17,868 nucleotides of DNA from Anaerolineales bacterium (GTDB taxonomy: Bacteria; Chloroflexota; Anaerolineae; Anaerolineales; Villigracilaceae): assembly GCA_020847355.1 (NCBI GenBank), contig JADLCG010000126.1, forward strand, positions 1-17,868, given 5' to 3'. Under the pieces are notes generated by a model. That model had not been told where the DNA came from, did no database searches, and worked only from the letters and a program-made list of their open reading frames with translations. Positions within the stretch are counted from its first letter, which is position 1, and each line of letters starts with the position of its first letter. This document shows, piece after piece, positions 1 to 6,830 of the stretch. The translations under genes were made by a program, and so were the position numbers.

Positions 1-53
1 AATTTGACAAAGCGCTTTTGCTCTTTGCTGGCGGAAGCTCTCAGCGCTCTCAT
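1..53 (-). CDS. 5' end of an unidentified gene (partial, runs off the left edge)
   Basis: An ATG on the minus strand at 53-51 overlaps the TGA stop of the upstream epimerase gene in an ATGA arrangement, the usual sign of translational coupling. The frame stays open to the window edge, giving 17 codons that read MRALRASASKEQKRFVK followed by a split codon. That is too short to assign a family. By position it would be the fourth gene of the minus-strand surface operon, after the sugar-nucleotide enzyme; such neighbours are often glycosyltransferases or sugar dehydrogenases, but that is only a guess. The start call rests on the overlap alone. Confidence 0.45.
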   Translation of the reverse strand, partial: MRALRASASKEQKRFVK

Positions 54-1009
54 GCGAGTCCTAATTTGCTTTTGAAGAATGGAATGGTTTTGCGAATGCC
101 TTCTTCGAGATTGACTTTTGGCTCCCAGTTTAGAATTTCTTTGGCGCGCGTGATGTTGGGCTGGCGTTGTTGCGGGTCACGGGCGCTGCGCGCATCCTCG
201 ACAAAAGTGATGCCCGCCGGATTGCCAGTGATCTTATTGATCGCTTCGGCGAACTGGAGAATGGTCATCTCCACCGGATTGCCAATGTTGACCGGCAGGT
301 GTTCGCTGGAATATAACAGCTTGACGATGCCGTCCACTAGATCGTCCACATAGCAGAATGAGCGGGTTTGGCTTCCGTTTCCGTAAACGGTGAGGGGCTG
401 GTTTAGTAGCGCTTGTTTCAATAGATTCGGTAAGGCGCGCCCGTCTTCCAAATCCATGCGCGGACCGTAAGTGTTGAAGATGCGGACAATGCTCGTGTTT
501 ACGCCGTGAAAGCGGTGATACGCCATTGTCAGGGATTCGGCAAAACGCTTGGCTTCGTCATAGACGGCGCGCGTGCCGACCGGGTCCACGTTGCCGGCAT
601 AATCTTCGGTCTGCGGGTGAACTAATGGGTCGCCGTAGATTTCGCTGGTGGAAGCCAACAGGAATTTGGCGTTATGCGCGCGCGCAATGCCGAGGCAATT
701 GTGCGTGCCGAGCGCTCCGGCTTTCATCGTTTGAATCGGTAGGTTGAAATAACCGGATTTAGATTGCGGGTTGGGGCTGGCAGGCGAAGCGAAGTGGAGA
801 ATCGCGTCCACTTTTTCCGGCACAAATATATAGTTAGAAATGTCCCGCTTGTAAAAGGAGAATTTCTCGTTGCCTGCCAAATGGGCGATGTTATCTGGGT
901 TGCCGGTGATGAAGTTATCCATGCCGATAATTTCATGCCCGTCGCCGAGCAGTTTGTCGCTGAGGTGTGAGCCGAGAAAGCCCGCCGCGCCTGTGATTAG
1001 AATTCGCAT
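50..1009 (-). CDS. NAD-dependent epimerase/dehydratase, UDP-glucuronate decarboxylase (UDP-xylose synthase) type
   Basis: This 319-residue protein is a short-chain dehydrogenase of the extended type. It begins MRILITGAAGFLGSHL, so the Rossmann dinucleotide motif GxxGxxG is at residues 7-13. The catalytic Tyr-x-x-x-Lys is Y150-K154 (YDEAK), and the substrate loop TSEIYGDPLVHPQ starts near residue 121. These stretches, with GPRMDLEDGRALPN near 182 and SFCYVDDLVDG near 217, match UDP-glucuronate decarboxylases, which oxidise and decarboxylate UDP-glucuronate to UDP-xylose in the cytosol to supply surface polysaccharides. dTDP-glucose dehydratase or UDP-glucose epimerase are less likely alternatives. 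The frame is open further upstream to 1111, inside the neighbouring gene, but the GAGG at 1014-1017 placed 4-5 bases before the ATG at 1009 and the family N terminus fix this start. It lies 23 bases after the lipoprotein gene. Confidence 0.85.
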   Translation of the reverse strand: MRILITGAAGFLGSHLSDKLLGDGHEIIGMDNFITGNPDNIAHLAGNEKFSFYKRDISNYIFVPEKVDAILHFASPASPNPQSKSGYFNLPIQTMKAGALGTHNCLGIARAHNAKFLLASTSEIYGDPLVHPQTEDYAGNVDPVGTRAVYDEAKRFAESLTMAYHRFHGVNTSIVRIFNTYGPRMDLEDGRALPNLLKQALLNQPLTVYGNGSQTRSFCYVDDLVDGIVKLLYSSEHLPVNIGNPVEMTILQFAEAINKITGNPAGITFVEDARSARDPQQRQPNITRAKEILNWEPKVNLEEGIRKTIPFFKSKLGLA

Positions 1010-1032
1010 GTATCCTCTGTTTCCATATTTTT

Positions 1033-2619
1033 TTATTTCCAATCTATGCGGCTGATCAAACCGTCTCCGGTCACTTGATATGCCGCGCTGGTCACGCTGT
1101 TGATCAACCATAAATTGCCTTGATAGCTGACTGCTATGAAGTTTTCAGTCTGCCCTTCGAGCGGGGCAGGCGACCAAACCGGCGTTTGCGGCTCGATGCC
1201 GCTTGAATCGGTCGGCGGGAAGAGCGCGTAGGCGTTTGAGCCGTCTCGATCCATAACCATCAGCCGGTAGCGGCTGGTTTCGCTTTGTTCTGTGAAAATC
1301 GCCTGCAAGTATGCCACCTGAAAATTTCTCTCGCGTCCGTCCGGTTGCACGGGCGAAGCGGACGGGTAAGAGAACATGCCGGAAGAACTCACCATCGAAA
1401 CGCTCGCGTCACTGCTAAAAGATAAGGCGGAAAGATCAAAGAAAGGCGATTCTTCGTTTGTGATTGGCGCGGGCGCGGGCGCATGTGTAATGTAATATAA
1501 AGTCTTGTTATCGCCGCCCCAGGCGATGGGCGGAATCCAAGCCCAATCGCTGTGCGTATTGAACGGCGTGAGGTTGAACAGCGGTTTGAGATAGCCGCCA
1601 TCTTGATCTACCAAGCCGATTTGATCCGGTCTGGCGTAGGCTAAGCGCCCGTCGTCGGAATAGGCGAAGGACATACCCCACCAACCGTAAACGCCGCCGC
1701 TATTTGCGTCTAACATTTTCCGCGGACTTCCGCCAGTAATGCTCACGCGATAGAGATCGTTATTTGCCTGCCAGCCCGGCGCGGCGCTGCGCGGTTCTAC
1801 GGTTGAGTATGCCACCGAGTTTGTGCCCGGAATCCAAGCCGCAAAATGCACCACATTGTAAGCCTGCAACCACATGGGCTTAGGTTCGATGTTTTTTGTG
1901 CGTACCGCCCAGAGCGTGTTAATTTCTTGATCCAAAGGTTTCTTTGATTTTCTCGTAAAAATTAGGTATTCGCCATTGGGCGAAAGCGTGAAGATGCGTC
2001 CGTCTAAATCGCCCGTGCTGACGATCAGCCGGCGATTGGCGGTCGAGCCTTCCATGATCCACGCATTGCCTCCCGCAAGATACACCAACGCGCCGGGGAT
2101 ATTCAGCGGCGTGAAAGAGGCTTGCGCTCCAACCATGACGATTTCCGGCAGAGCTTCGGTTAATACAACCGTCTTAACTGCATTTTTACTAACTTCCACG
2201 CCGTTTTCGATAATCCGGCGATAGGTCACTTCTTGCGAACCGTTGATCCCAGCCTGCACCAAACGGGTTTCGCCTTCGGGCAAAGTTTCGTTCCGCACGA
2301 GTTGTCTTTCGTAAGGCACAACCACTTGTTCTGTTTCAAAAACTTCTTCAACGCGGGTGAGATTGATCGTATCTCCGGCGTTGACAACCGCGTAAAATGG
2401 CGGCTCAGAGCGATCTAAACTCCCCGGCGTAATGCCGGCGCTGTGCAAGGCTTGCGTAACCGTACTGCCGGATTGCGTCTGGACTTGTATAGATTTCCCG
2501 TCTGTGTTGATCGTTACTGTAATTTCGTCGTTAATTTGCGGCGAACGGCAGGAAGCTATCAGCAAAGTAAGCGCTAATAGAATGGCAAACAGGCGAAGGC
2601 GAGGAAGAGGCGGGCGCAT
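1033..2619 (-). CDS. Lipoprotein with DUF348 and G5 domains followed by a beta-propeller-like region
   Basis: The 528-residue product starts with a basic stretch and a hydrophobic segment ending in the lipobox IASC, giving a lipidated cysteine at C24. Residues about 33-90 resemble a DUF348 domain (ubiquitin-like; ITVTINTDGKSIQVQTQSG...). Residues about 91-165 resemble a G5 domain, with the ETLPEGETRLVQAG core typical of that fold. DUF348-G5 modules occur in cell-wall-binding proteins such as RpfB and YabE. From about 175 to the end there are repeated segments with SPNGEYLIFTR, SDDGRLAYARPD and MVMDRDGSNAYALFP, like the PD40/TolB type of propeller blades. No enzymatic motif is visible, so a cell-surface binding or sensing role is inferred. 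No clear ribosome binding site precedes the ATG; the gene starts 20 bases after the preceding stop and is probably cotranscribed with it. Confidence 0.8.
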   Translation of the reverse strand: MRPPLPRLRLFAILLALTLLIASCRSPQINDEITVTINTDGKSIQVQTQSGSTVTQALHSAGITPGSLDRSEPPFYAVVNAGDTINLTRVEEVFETEQVVVPYERQLVRNETLPEGETRLVQAGINGSQEVTYRRIIENGVEVSKNAVKTVVLTEALPEIVMVGAQASFTPLNIPGALVYLAGGNAWIMEGSTANRRLIVSTGDLDGRIFTLSPNGEYLIFTRKSKKPLDQEINTLWAVRTKNIEPKPMWLQAYNVVHFAAWIPGTNSVAYSTVEPRSAAPGWQANNDLYRVSITGGSPRKMLDANSGGVYGWWGMSFAYSDDGRLAYARPDQIGLVDQDGGYLKPLFNLTPFNTHSDWAWIPPIAWGGDNKTLYYITHAPAPAPITNEESPFFDLSALSFSSDASVSMVSSSGMFSYPSASPVQPDGRERNFQVAYLQAIFTEQSETSRYRLMVMDRDGSNAYALFPPTDSSGIEPQTPVWSPAPLEGQTENFIAVSYQGNLWLINSVTSAAYQVTGDGLISRIDWK

Positions 2620-2639
2620 GTCGCGGTATAATCCAGCCG

Positions 2640-3212
2640 CTATTTGATCCTTCCGGTGAGAGTCATGATCCCATCGGCGATGGTGATGGTTTCAATGCGT
2701 AAGCCCGTGGCGACTGGACCGAACGAGCCGGTGAATGCCTCTTTGATGACTGAACTGATCGCGCTGGTGAGACCTTCGGGCGCATCTACCGGACCGAAAT
2801 CTGCTTTGGCGATGCTGATAGTGGGCAGTCCCGTTGCCGGGTCCACGCCGACGTTCATTGTGATCAGCATGTTAGCGGTGAAATAACCCTGCGTAATTTT
2901 TCCGTATAATTGCATTTGACCGTCGCGCAGTAAAACTTGCGGGTCGGTAAACGGCGGGTTGGTTTGCGCCTGAATTTTTTCGGCAATGTAGGCAGTGATT
3001 TGCGCTTCGGTAATTTGAACGGTGATCACGCCAGATTCTGCTCCGGTGGTCAATGCGGAATCAAACTGCGCTTGCAAAGTGGCGACGTCGCCGCTTGAGG
3101 TTTGAATAACTTGTGCGGGATAATCGGGTCCGCCGACAGAAATGGAGCAAGCCAATGCGCCAAGCGCCAATGCGGCGCCGAAAATGATCGAGATTTTTGT
3201 TTTTGTATTCAT
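2640..3212 (-). CDS. Small exported protein, probable lipoprotein of unknown function
   Basis: The 190-residue product has Lys residues at the N terminus, a hydrophobic segment at 8-20 and a cysteine at C22 in GALAC. This resembles a lipobox, but Ala replaces the usual Leu at -3, so lipidation is likely rather than certain. The mature part has TVQITEAQITAYIAEKIQ near residue 65, then alternating strands ending in ITIADGIMTLTGRIK. That layout recalls exported YpmS (DUF2140) or LmeA (DUF2993) type domains, but I cannot assign it by eye. The start at 3212 is preceded by AAGG with a 7-base spacer; a longer reading from 3239 lacks such support. It is the first gene of the minus-strand operon. Confidence 0.7.
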   Translation of the reverse strand: MNTKTKISIIFGAALALGALACSISVGGPDYPAQVIQTSSGDVATLQAQFDSALTTGAESGVITVQITEAQITAYIAEKIQAQTNPPFTDPQVLLRDGQMQLYGKITQGYFTANMLITMNVGVDPATGLPTISIAKADFGPVDAPEGLTSAISSVIKEAFTGSFGPVATGLRIETITIADGIMTLTGRIK

Positions 3213-3254
3213 AAAATAACCTTGTAAGATAAAGTCCAATGATTAAGCGGAGCA

Positions 3255-3264
3255 ATTATAGCAT
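3255..3264 (-). promoter_or_regulatory. Extended -10 promoter of the lipoprotein operon
   Basis: Read on the minus strand, TGCTATAAT is a perfect extended -10 element (TGn plus consensus TATAAT). Transcription should begin around 3248, giving a leader of about 36 bases to the ATG at 3212, which has an AAGG site. No good -35 box is visible, as is common with extended -10 promoters. The element overlaps the proposed start codon of the divergent scpB. Confidence 0.6.
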
Positions 3265-3847
3265 GAGCGAATTACAAAACATCCCCGCCCCAGAATCGGC
3301 AATTGAATTGTCACTTGCCGCAAAAATTGAGGCAATGCTGTTCGTTTCAGCCGAGCCGGTGGCGGTGGCACAACTGGCGGCGGCGCTGGAAGTAACTGCC
3401 AGCGTGGTGGAAAAAGGCTTGAAGGAATTAGAGGAATTGTTGGCGAAGCGCGGCTTGCGTTTGCAGAGAAACGCCGGGCGCGGCGTGCAAATGACCACTG
3501 CGCCAGAGATTGCTTCTTTGGTTGAGAAATTTTTGGGCTTGGAGGCGGTGACGCACTTAAGCCGCGCCGCTTTGGAGACTTTAGCGATTATCGCGTATCA
3601 ACAGCCTTGTACGCGCCCGCATGTGGATTCAGTTCGCGGAGTCAACAGCGACGGCATGATGAAAAGCTTATTGAGCAAGGGCTTGATTCAGGAAGCCGGA
3701 CGGGCGGAAGGTCCGGGCAGACCGATTTTATACTCCACTTCGCCGGAGTTTTTGCAACACTTTGGGTTGAGTTCCATTGTGGAATTGCCGCCCTTGGTCT
3801 TGCAAACTGAAGTGGAAAGCGAACATAACGATTTGTTGAAAGGGTAA
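3263..3847 (+). CDS. scpB: Segregation and condensation protein B
   Basis: The 194-residue product matches ScpB, the kleisin-binding winged-helix subunit of the SMC-ScpAB condensin that compacts and separates the chromosome. Near residue 10 the AAKIEAMLFVSAEPV stretch is the family N terminus. The hallmark block LSRAALETLAIIAYQQPCTRP...RGVNSDG lies around 100-130, followed by GLIQEAGRAEGPGRPILYST and the EFLQHFGL end motif. The length is normal for the family. I chose the ATG at 3263 because GGAG lies 10 bases upstream; an in-frame ATG at 3239 would add 8 residues and cannot be excluded. It precedes the pseudouridine synthase gene by 3 bases, the usual scpB-rluB pairing. The usual partner scpA is not adjacent, because the upstream gene is divergent. 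Confidence 0.93.
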   Translation: MSELQNIPAPESAIELSLAAKIEAMLFVSAEPVAVAQLAAALEVTASVVEKGLKELEELLAKRGLRLQRNAGRGVQMTTAPEIASLVEKFLGLEAVTHLSRAALETLAIIAYQQPCTRPHVDSVRGVNSDGMMKSLLSKGLIQEAGRAEGPGRPILYSTSPEFLQHFGLSSIVELPPLVLQTEVESEHNDLLKG

Positions 3848-3850
3848 GCT

Positions 3851-4780
3851 ATGCAAGAACGAATTCAAAAATTATTAGCCCAAGCCGGGTATGGCTCGCG
3901 CCGCGCCTGCGAAGAATTTATTATCGCGGGCCGCGTACGCGTTAATGGGCAAGTGGCGGAACTCGGTCAGAAAGCCGATTTGACGCTTGATAAAGTGACG
4001 CTGGACGGCAAAGCCTTGCCAAAGCTAGAAGCGCTCACGTATATCGCGCTCTATAAGCCGAGAAATGTCATCTCCGCTTCGGAAGATCAGGAGCGGCAAA
4101 CCGTGCGGGATTTGATTCCGGTTGAAGGTCATTTATATCCCGTGGGCCGCTTGGACTTTGATTCCGAAGGCTTGATTTTGATGACCAACGACGGCGACCT
4201 AACCAACAAGTTGACTCATCCGCGCTACGGGCATGAGAAGGAATATCGTGTCCTTTTGGCGCGCCGCCCGGACGAAGAACAGCTTGCCACTTGGCGCAGA
4301 GGCGTGATTTTAGAAGATGGCTCTCAAACGCAACCATGTGACGTGCGTTTTGTCTCTACTTCTGGAAAAGGCGCTTGGGTGCGCGTGGTGATGGGCGAAG
4401 GCAAGAAACGTCAAATCCGCGAAACGGGACGCTTGCTTGGTTTGCCAGTTGTGAAAATTATCCGAATGCGTATCGGCACATTACGCTTGGGAAGTTTGAA
4501 ACCCAAAGAATGGCGCTATTTGACCGAGGACGAAATTGCCGAGTTGAAAGGCGGAAAAACTTCCGTCGCCGACTCGAGATTTACAAGAAAGCCAGCCGCA
4601 AAAAGGACTTGGACGAAAAATAGAACCGAACCTAAAACTGGAACAAAGCGACCTTGGCAGAAAAAAGACGGGGAGCGGCAACCTGCGGCGAAAAAGAGTT
4701 GGACAAAAAAAGAAGGAACGAACCAGCCGTTTCGCAAACCTGAAAGAGACAAATCTGGAAGAAATAAAAAAACGGGATAA
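3851..4780 (+). CDS. rluB: Pseudouridine synthase, RluB/RsuA family, with repetitive basic C-terminal tail
   Basis: This 309-residue enzyme isomerises a uridine in rRNA to pseudouridine, most likely in 23S rRNA as RluB does. Residues 1-60 form an S4 RNA-binding domain (RIQKLLAQAGYGSRRACEEFI). The catalytic motif GRLDFDSEGLILMTNDG starts at 99, with D102 the nucleophilic aspartate, and GEGKKRQIR at 182-190 is the family's second conserved block. The catalytic body ends near 235. The remaining 74 residues are a Lys/Arg-rich tail with a 15-residue period described separately. RsuA or RluE-type specificity is possible; the scpB neighbour favours RluB. The last codons lie inside a transcription terminator. 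Start: 3 bases after the scpB stop, within a shared operon. Confidence 0.9.
   Translation: MQERIQKLLAQAGYGSRRACEEFIIAGRVRVNGQVAELGQKADLTLDKVTLDGKALPKLEALTYIALYKPRNVISASEDQERQTVRDLIPVEGHLYPVGRLDFDSEGLILMTNDGDLTNKLTHPRYGHEKEYRVLLARRPDEEQLATWRRGVILEDGSQTQPCDVRFVSTSGKGAWVRVVMGEGKKRQIRETGRLLGLPVVKIIRMRIGTLRLGSLKPKEWRYLTEDEIAELKGGKTSVADSRFTRKPAAKRTWTKNRTEPKTGTKRPWQKKDGERQPAAKKSWTKKEGTNQPFRKPERDKSGRNKKTG
4601..4735 (+). repeat. Three in-frame 45-base repeats coding a 15-residue basic unit in the RluB tail
   Basis: Residues 251-265, 266-280 and 281-295 of the synthase align without gaps: KRTWTKNRTEPKTGT, KRPWQKKDGERQPAA and KKSWTKKEGTNQPFR. The single Trp of each unit is at 254, 269 and 284, exactly 15 apart. 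PAA recurs before units 1 and 3. The DNA copies have diverged at many bases while the protein pattern is kept, so the repeat is not a recent slippage product. Confidence 0.75.
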
Positions 4781-4792
4781 TCCCGTTTTTTT
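4766..4792. terminator. Bidirectional rho-independent terminator containing the rluB stop codon
   Basis: A perfect inverted repeat of 12 pairs, AAAAAAACGGGA then TAA then TCCCGTTTTTTT, has a 3-base loop that is the stop codon of rluB. The stem is GC-rich at the top and ends in seven T on the plus strand and, by symmetry, seven T on the minus strand. It sits between convergent operons (rluB ends at 4780; the VTT gene ends at 4814), so one hairpin can stop transcription from both sides. Confidence 0.85.
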
Positions 4793-4813
4793 ATTTGACC
4801 TTTTGCCGTTTTA

Positions 4814-5578
4814 TTATGAATTATAAAAATTCATAATCCAATTGATCGAGTGCGCGCCAGCATAAGCGAACATCGCCATCTTGATAGTCTGACCAACCCA
4901 GCAGGCGAGGAGAAATTTCCACAGCGGAATCTTCACAATCCCAGCCGCCATGCCCGCCAAATCAAAAAACGGGTTGGGAATCGCCGCGAGAATCAAGATC
5001 ACCCACGCGCCGTATTTTTTTACCCAAGGGTAAATGCGCTCAAAGATTTTCGTATTCTCGATCAGCGCTTGCCCGCTAGAGCCAGCCAAATAGCCGGTCA
5101 ATTCGCCGACTGCGCCTCCCGCTCCGGCGGCGAGAGTCACGCCCAGCGGATTGAAGACGCTTCCCATCGCAAAGACCACCGCCACGCCCGGCGCGGGCAA
5201 AATCACAGTTGCGTTTGCGATCAGCATGATCAAGAAAATGCCCGGATAGCCATAGGTTGAAAATTCTTCAACATGCTCGCGGATGCTGTACACGTAAACC
5301 GTGATGCCGATAACCGCTAAAAGCGCCAAGACGCGCAGAAGATTGATCCAAACGCCGGTAGTTTTAGGAGGCGTTGGCGGCTGGCTCGGTTGAGCAATGG
5401 TCAGCGCCTCCGTGTGTGCCGGTTGAGCTTTAACTTTAAGCTTTGAAGTTTTGGCTTTTGAGTTTTGACCTACAGCCTTCAACCGTTGATTGGCAGTCTT
5501 CTGCGGTTTTCGACTTGCGCTTTTTTTAGCTTTCTTCAATCGTAACCTTGATGATTTTGACGGCGGGCGCGTTCGCAT
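4814..5578 (-). CDS. VTT-domain (DedA/SNARE-associated type) membrane protein with Lys-rich N-terminal extension
   Basis: The 254-residue product has a hydrophilic, Lys/Pro-rich N terminus (1-75), a membrane segment near 78-98, and then a VTT (DedA-like) domain from about 105. Typical pieces are GYPGIFLIMLIANATVILPAP (109-130), GAVGELTGYLAG (155-166) and AAIPNPFFDLAGMAAG (198-213). Family members are integral membrane proteins linked to lipid scrambling, such as undecaprenyl-phosphate recycling in some DedA proteins; the substrate cannot be read here. The ATG at 5578 overlaps the cyclophilin gene by 53 bases and has only a weak ribosome binding site. An in-frame TTG at 5539, with AAGG 6 bases upstream, would reduce the overlap to 14 bases and the protein to 241 residues; this may be the true start. 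It is the last gene of the minus-strand operon. Confidence 0.85.
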   Translation of the reverse strand: MRTRPPSKSSRLRLKKAKKSASRKPQKTANQRLKAVGQNSKAKTSKLKVKAQPAHTEALTIAQPSQPPTPPKTTGVWINLLRVLALLAVIGITVYVYSIREHVEEFSTYGYPGIFLIMLIANATVILPAPGVAVVFAMGSVFNPLGVTLAAGAGGAVGELTGYLAGSSGQALIENTKIFERIYPWVKKYGAWVILILAAIPNPFFDLAGMAAGIVKIPLWKFLLACWVGQTIKMAMFAYAGAHSINWIMNFYNS

Positions 5579-6035
5579 TGCCCGGATCGCGCGGAGGGAT
5601 GGACATTAATACATCCAAGCCTTCAACGACCTGCCCAAACACGCTGTGCCGATTATCTAAATGCGGAGTCGGTAAGTGCGTGATGAAGAATTGCGAGCCA
5701 TTGGTTCCCGGTCCTGCATTCGCCATGGAAAGTATGCCTTGCTTATCGTGGCGCAGGCTGGGATGAAATTCGTCTTCAAATTTATAGCCGGGTCCGCCGC
5801 GTCCAGTTCCGGTAGGGTCGCCGCCTTGCGCCATGAAGTTTGAGATCACGCGATGAAAGATAACGCCGTCATAATAGCCTTCGCGCGCTAGAAAGACGAA
5901 GTTATTGACCGTCTTTGGAGTTTTGTCCGCGAACAACTCAATTACCATTGTGCCTTTGTCGGTTTCCATATGAGCTTTGTACTTTTTAGCCGGGTCAATT
6001 TGCATTGCGGGCAGGGTCGTCCATTGTTTTGTCAT
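5526..6035 (-). CDS. Cyclophilin-type peptidyl-prolyl cis-trans isomerase
   Basis: This 169-residue cytosolic cyclophilin catalyses cis-trans isomerisation at prolyl bonds during protein folding; no signal peptide is present. The active-site series is intact: FHRVI at 60-64 with R62, FMAQGGDPTGTGRGGPGY from 67, GTNGSQFFIT at 110-119 and HSVFGQVVEG from 130. The position of the tryptophan that binds cyclosporin in human CypA appears to be His125, as in many bacterial cyclophilins that bind the drug weakly. About 20 residues precede the core. The start is well supported by GGAG (6041-6044) with a 5-base spacer. The gene lies about 100 bases after udk and overlaps the start of the VTT gene. Confidence 0.93.
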   Translation of the reverse strand: MTKQWTTLPAMQIDPAKKYKAHMETDKGTMVIELFADKTPKTVNNFVFLAREGYYDGVIFHRVISNFMAQGGDPTGTGRGGPGYKFEDEFHPSLRHDKQGILSMANAGPGTNGSQFFITHLPTPHLDNRHSVFGQVVEGLDVLMSIPPRDPGNANAPAVKIIKVTIEES

Positions 6036-6118
6036 TTTTTCTCCTTATTTTTTATGATCTATTGGTTGTATGCAAGCTGTCTACTTTAACAAGACTTATG
6101 CGGACAAACTTGCTGACT

Positions 6119-6134
6119 GGCTTTACATAAAGCC
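6119..6134. other. Short perfect hairpin directly after the udk stop codon
   Basis: GGCTTTA and TAAAGCC form a perfect 7-pair inverted repeat with a 2-base spacer, abutting the TAA stop of udk at 6135-6137. No T-run follows on the minus strand, so it is not a standard terminator; it could be an mRNA-end or processing hairpin, or a small operator. Confidence 0.35.
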
Positions 6135-6758
6135 TTAGCATAATAAAGATTCGATTCGAGCTACCACCATATCCAACGCCGCAGTATTATGCCCGCCTTC
6201 GGGGATGATCACGTCGGCATAACGTTTGGAAGGCTCGACAAATTCCAAGTGCATGGGGCGCACGGTGTTTTGATACTGCTGAATTACCGATTCGGTCGAG
6301 CGGCCTCTTTCGGTAATATCGCGATGCAAGCGCCGAATGAAACGCAAATCCGAATCGGTATCCACGAAAATTTTCACGTCAAACCATTTGCGTAGCTCAG
6401 CGTCCACAAAAATTAAAATACCTTCCACTAAAATCACGTTGCTTGGATAAACTGTGAATGTTTGAGCGGTGCGGCTATCCGTGGCGAAATCGTAAATTGG
6501 AACGGCAACCGGCTTCAAGTCGCGTAGCGTGGCGATGTGCTGAATCAATAACTCGGTTTCAAGCGCGTTCGGATGGTCAAAGTTAAGCTCTGCATGTTGC
6601 GTGGAAGGCAGAGCCGATAAATCGCGATAATACGAATCCTGCTGAAGGTAAGCGATGCGGTCGCGCCCAACGCGTTTGAGAATTTCATTGGCGACAGTTG
6701 TTTTGCCAGAACCGGAGCCTCCGGCAATGCCAATCACCAAGGGGATTTTATGACTCAT
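6135..6758 (-). CDS. udk: Uridine kinase (uridine/cytidine kinase)
   Basis: This 207-residue enzyme phosphorylates uridine or cytidine to UMP or CMP with ATP or GTP, the pyrimidine salvage step in the cytosol. Walker A is GGSGSGKT at 13-20. QQDSYYRD (39-46) carries the catalytic Asp41, NFDHPNA (59-65) and PIYDF (87-91) line the nucleoside site, and RRLHRDITERGRS (142-154) is the lid segment with phosphate-binding arginines. Length matches the family. The ATG at 6758 has no ribosome binding site, but a consensus extended -10 ends 6 bases upstream, suggesting a leaderless transcript. It follows degV by 72 bases in the same direction. Confidence 0.93.
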   Translation of the reverse strand: MSHKIPLVIGIAGGSGSGKTTVANEILKRVGRDRIAYLQQDSYYRDLSALPSTQHAELNFDHPNALETELLIQHIATLRDLKPVAVPIYDFATDSRTAQTFTVYPSNVILVEGILIFVDAELRKWFDVKIFVDTDSDLRFIRRLHRDITERGRSTESVIQQYQNTVRPMHLEFVEPSKRYADVIIPEGGHNTAALDMVVARIESLLC

Positions 6759-6764
6759 GCGTAA

Positions 6765-6773
6765 ATTATAGCA
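6765..6773 (-). promoter_or_regulatory. Extended -10 promoter for a leaderless udk transcript
   Basis: The minus strand reads TGCTATAAT, identical to the element before the lipoprotein operon, and only 6 bases (TTACGC) separate it from the udk ATG. The expected start point, 7 bases past the -10 box, is the A of the ATG itself. No Shine-Dalgarno-like sequence lies in between. Confidence 0.6.
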
Positions 6774-6830
6774 AATGCGCGATGCAGACTTAACTGTGAG
6801 TTGGTTGCCAGCTCGCGATATTTTCTACGC

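Noticed and set aside
2625..2634. GGTATAATCC on the plus strand, a perfect TATAAT
   Set aside because: It points into the antisense strand of the lipoprotein genes, has no TG in the extended position and no gene ahead in that direction.
6798..6814. Imperfect inverted repeat between degV and udk (GAGTTGG...CCAGCTC)
   Set aside because: It has a mismatch and no T-run on either side, so it does not make a convincing degV terminator.
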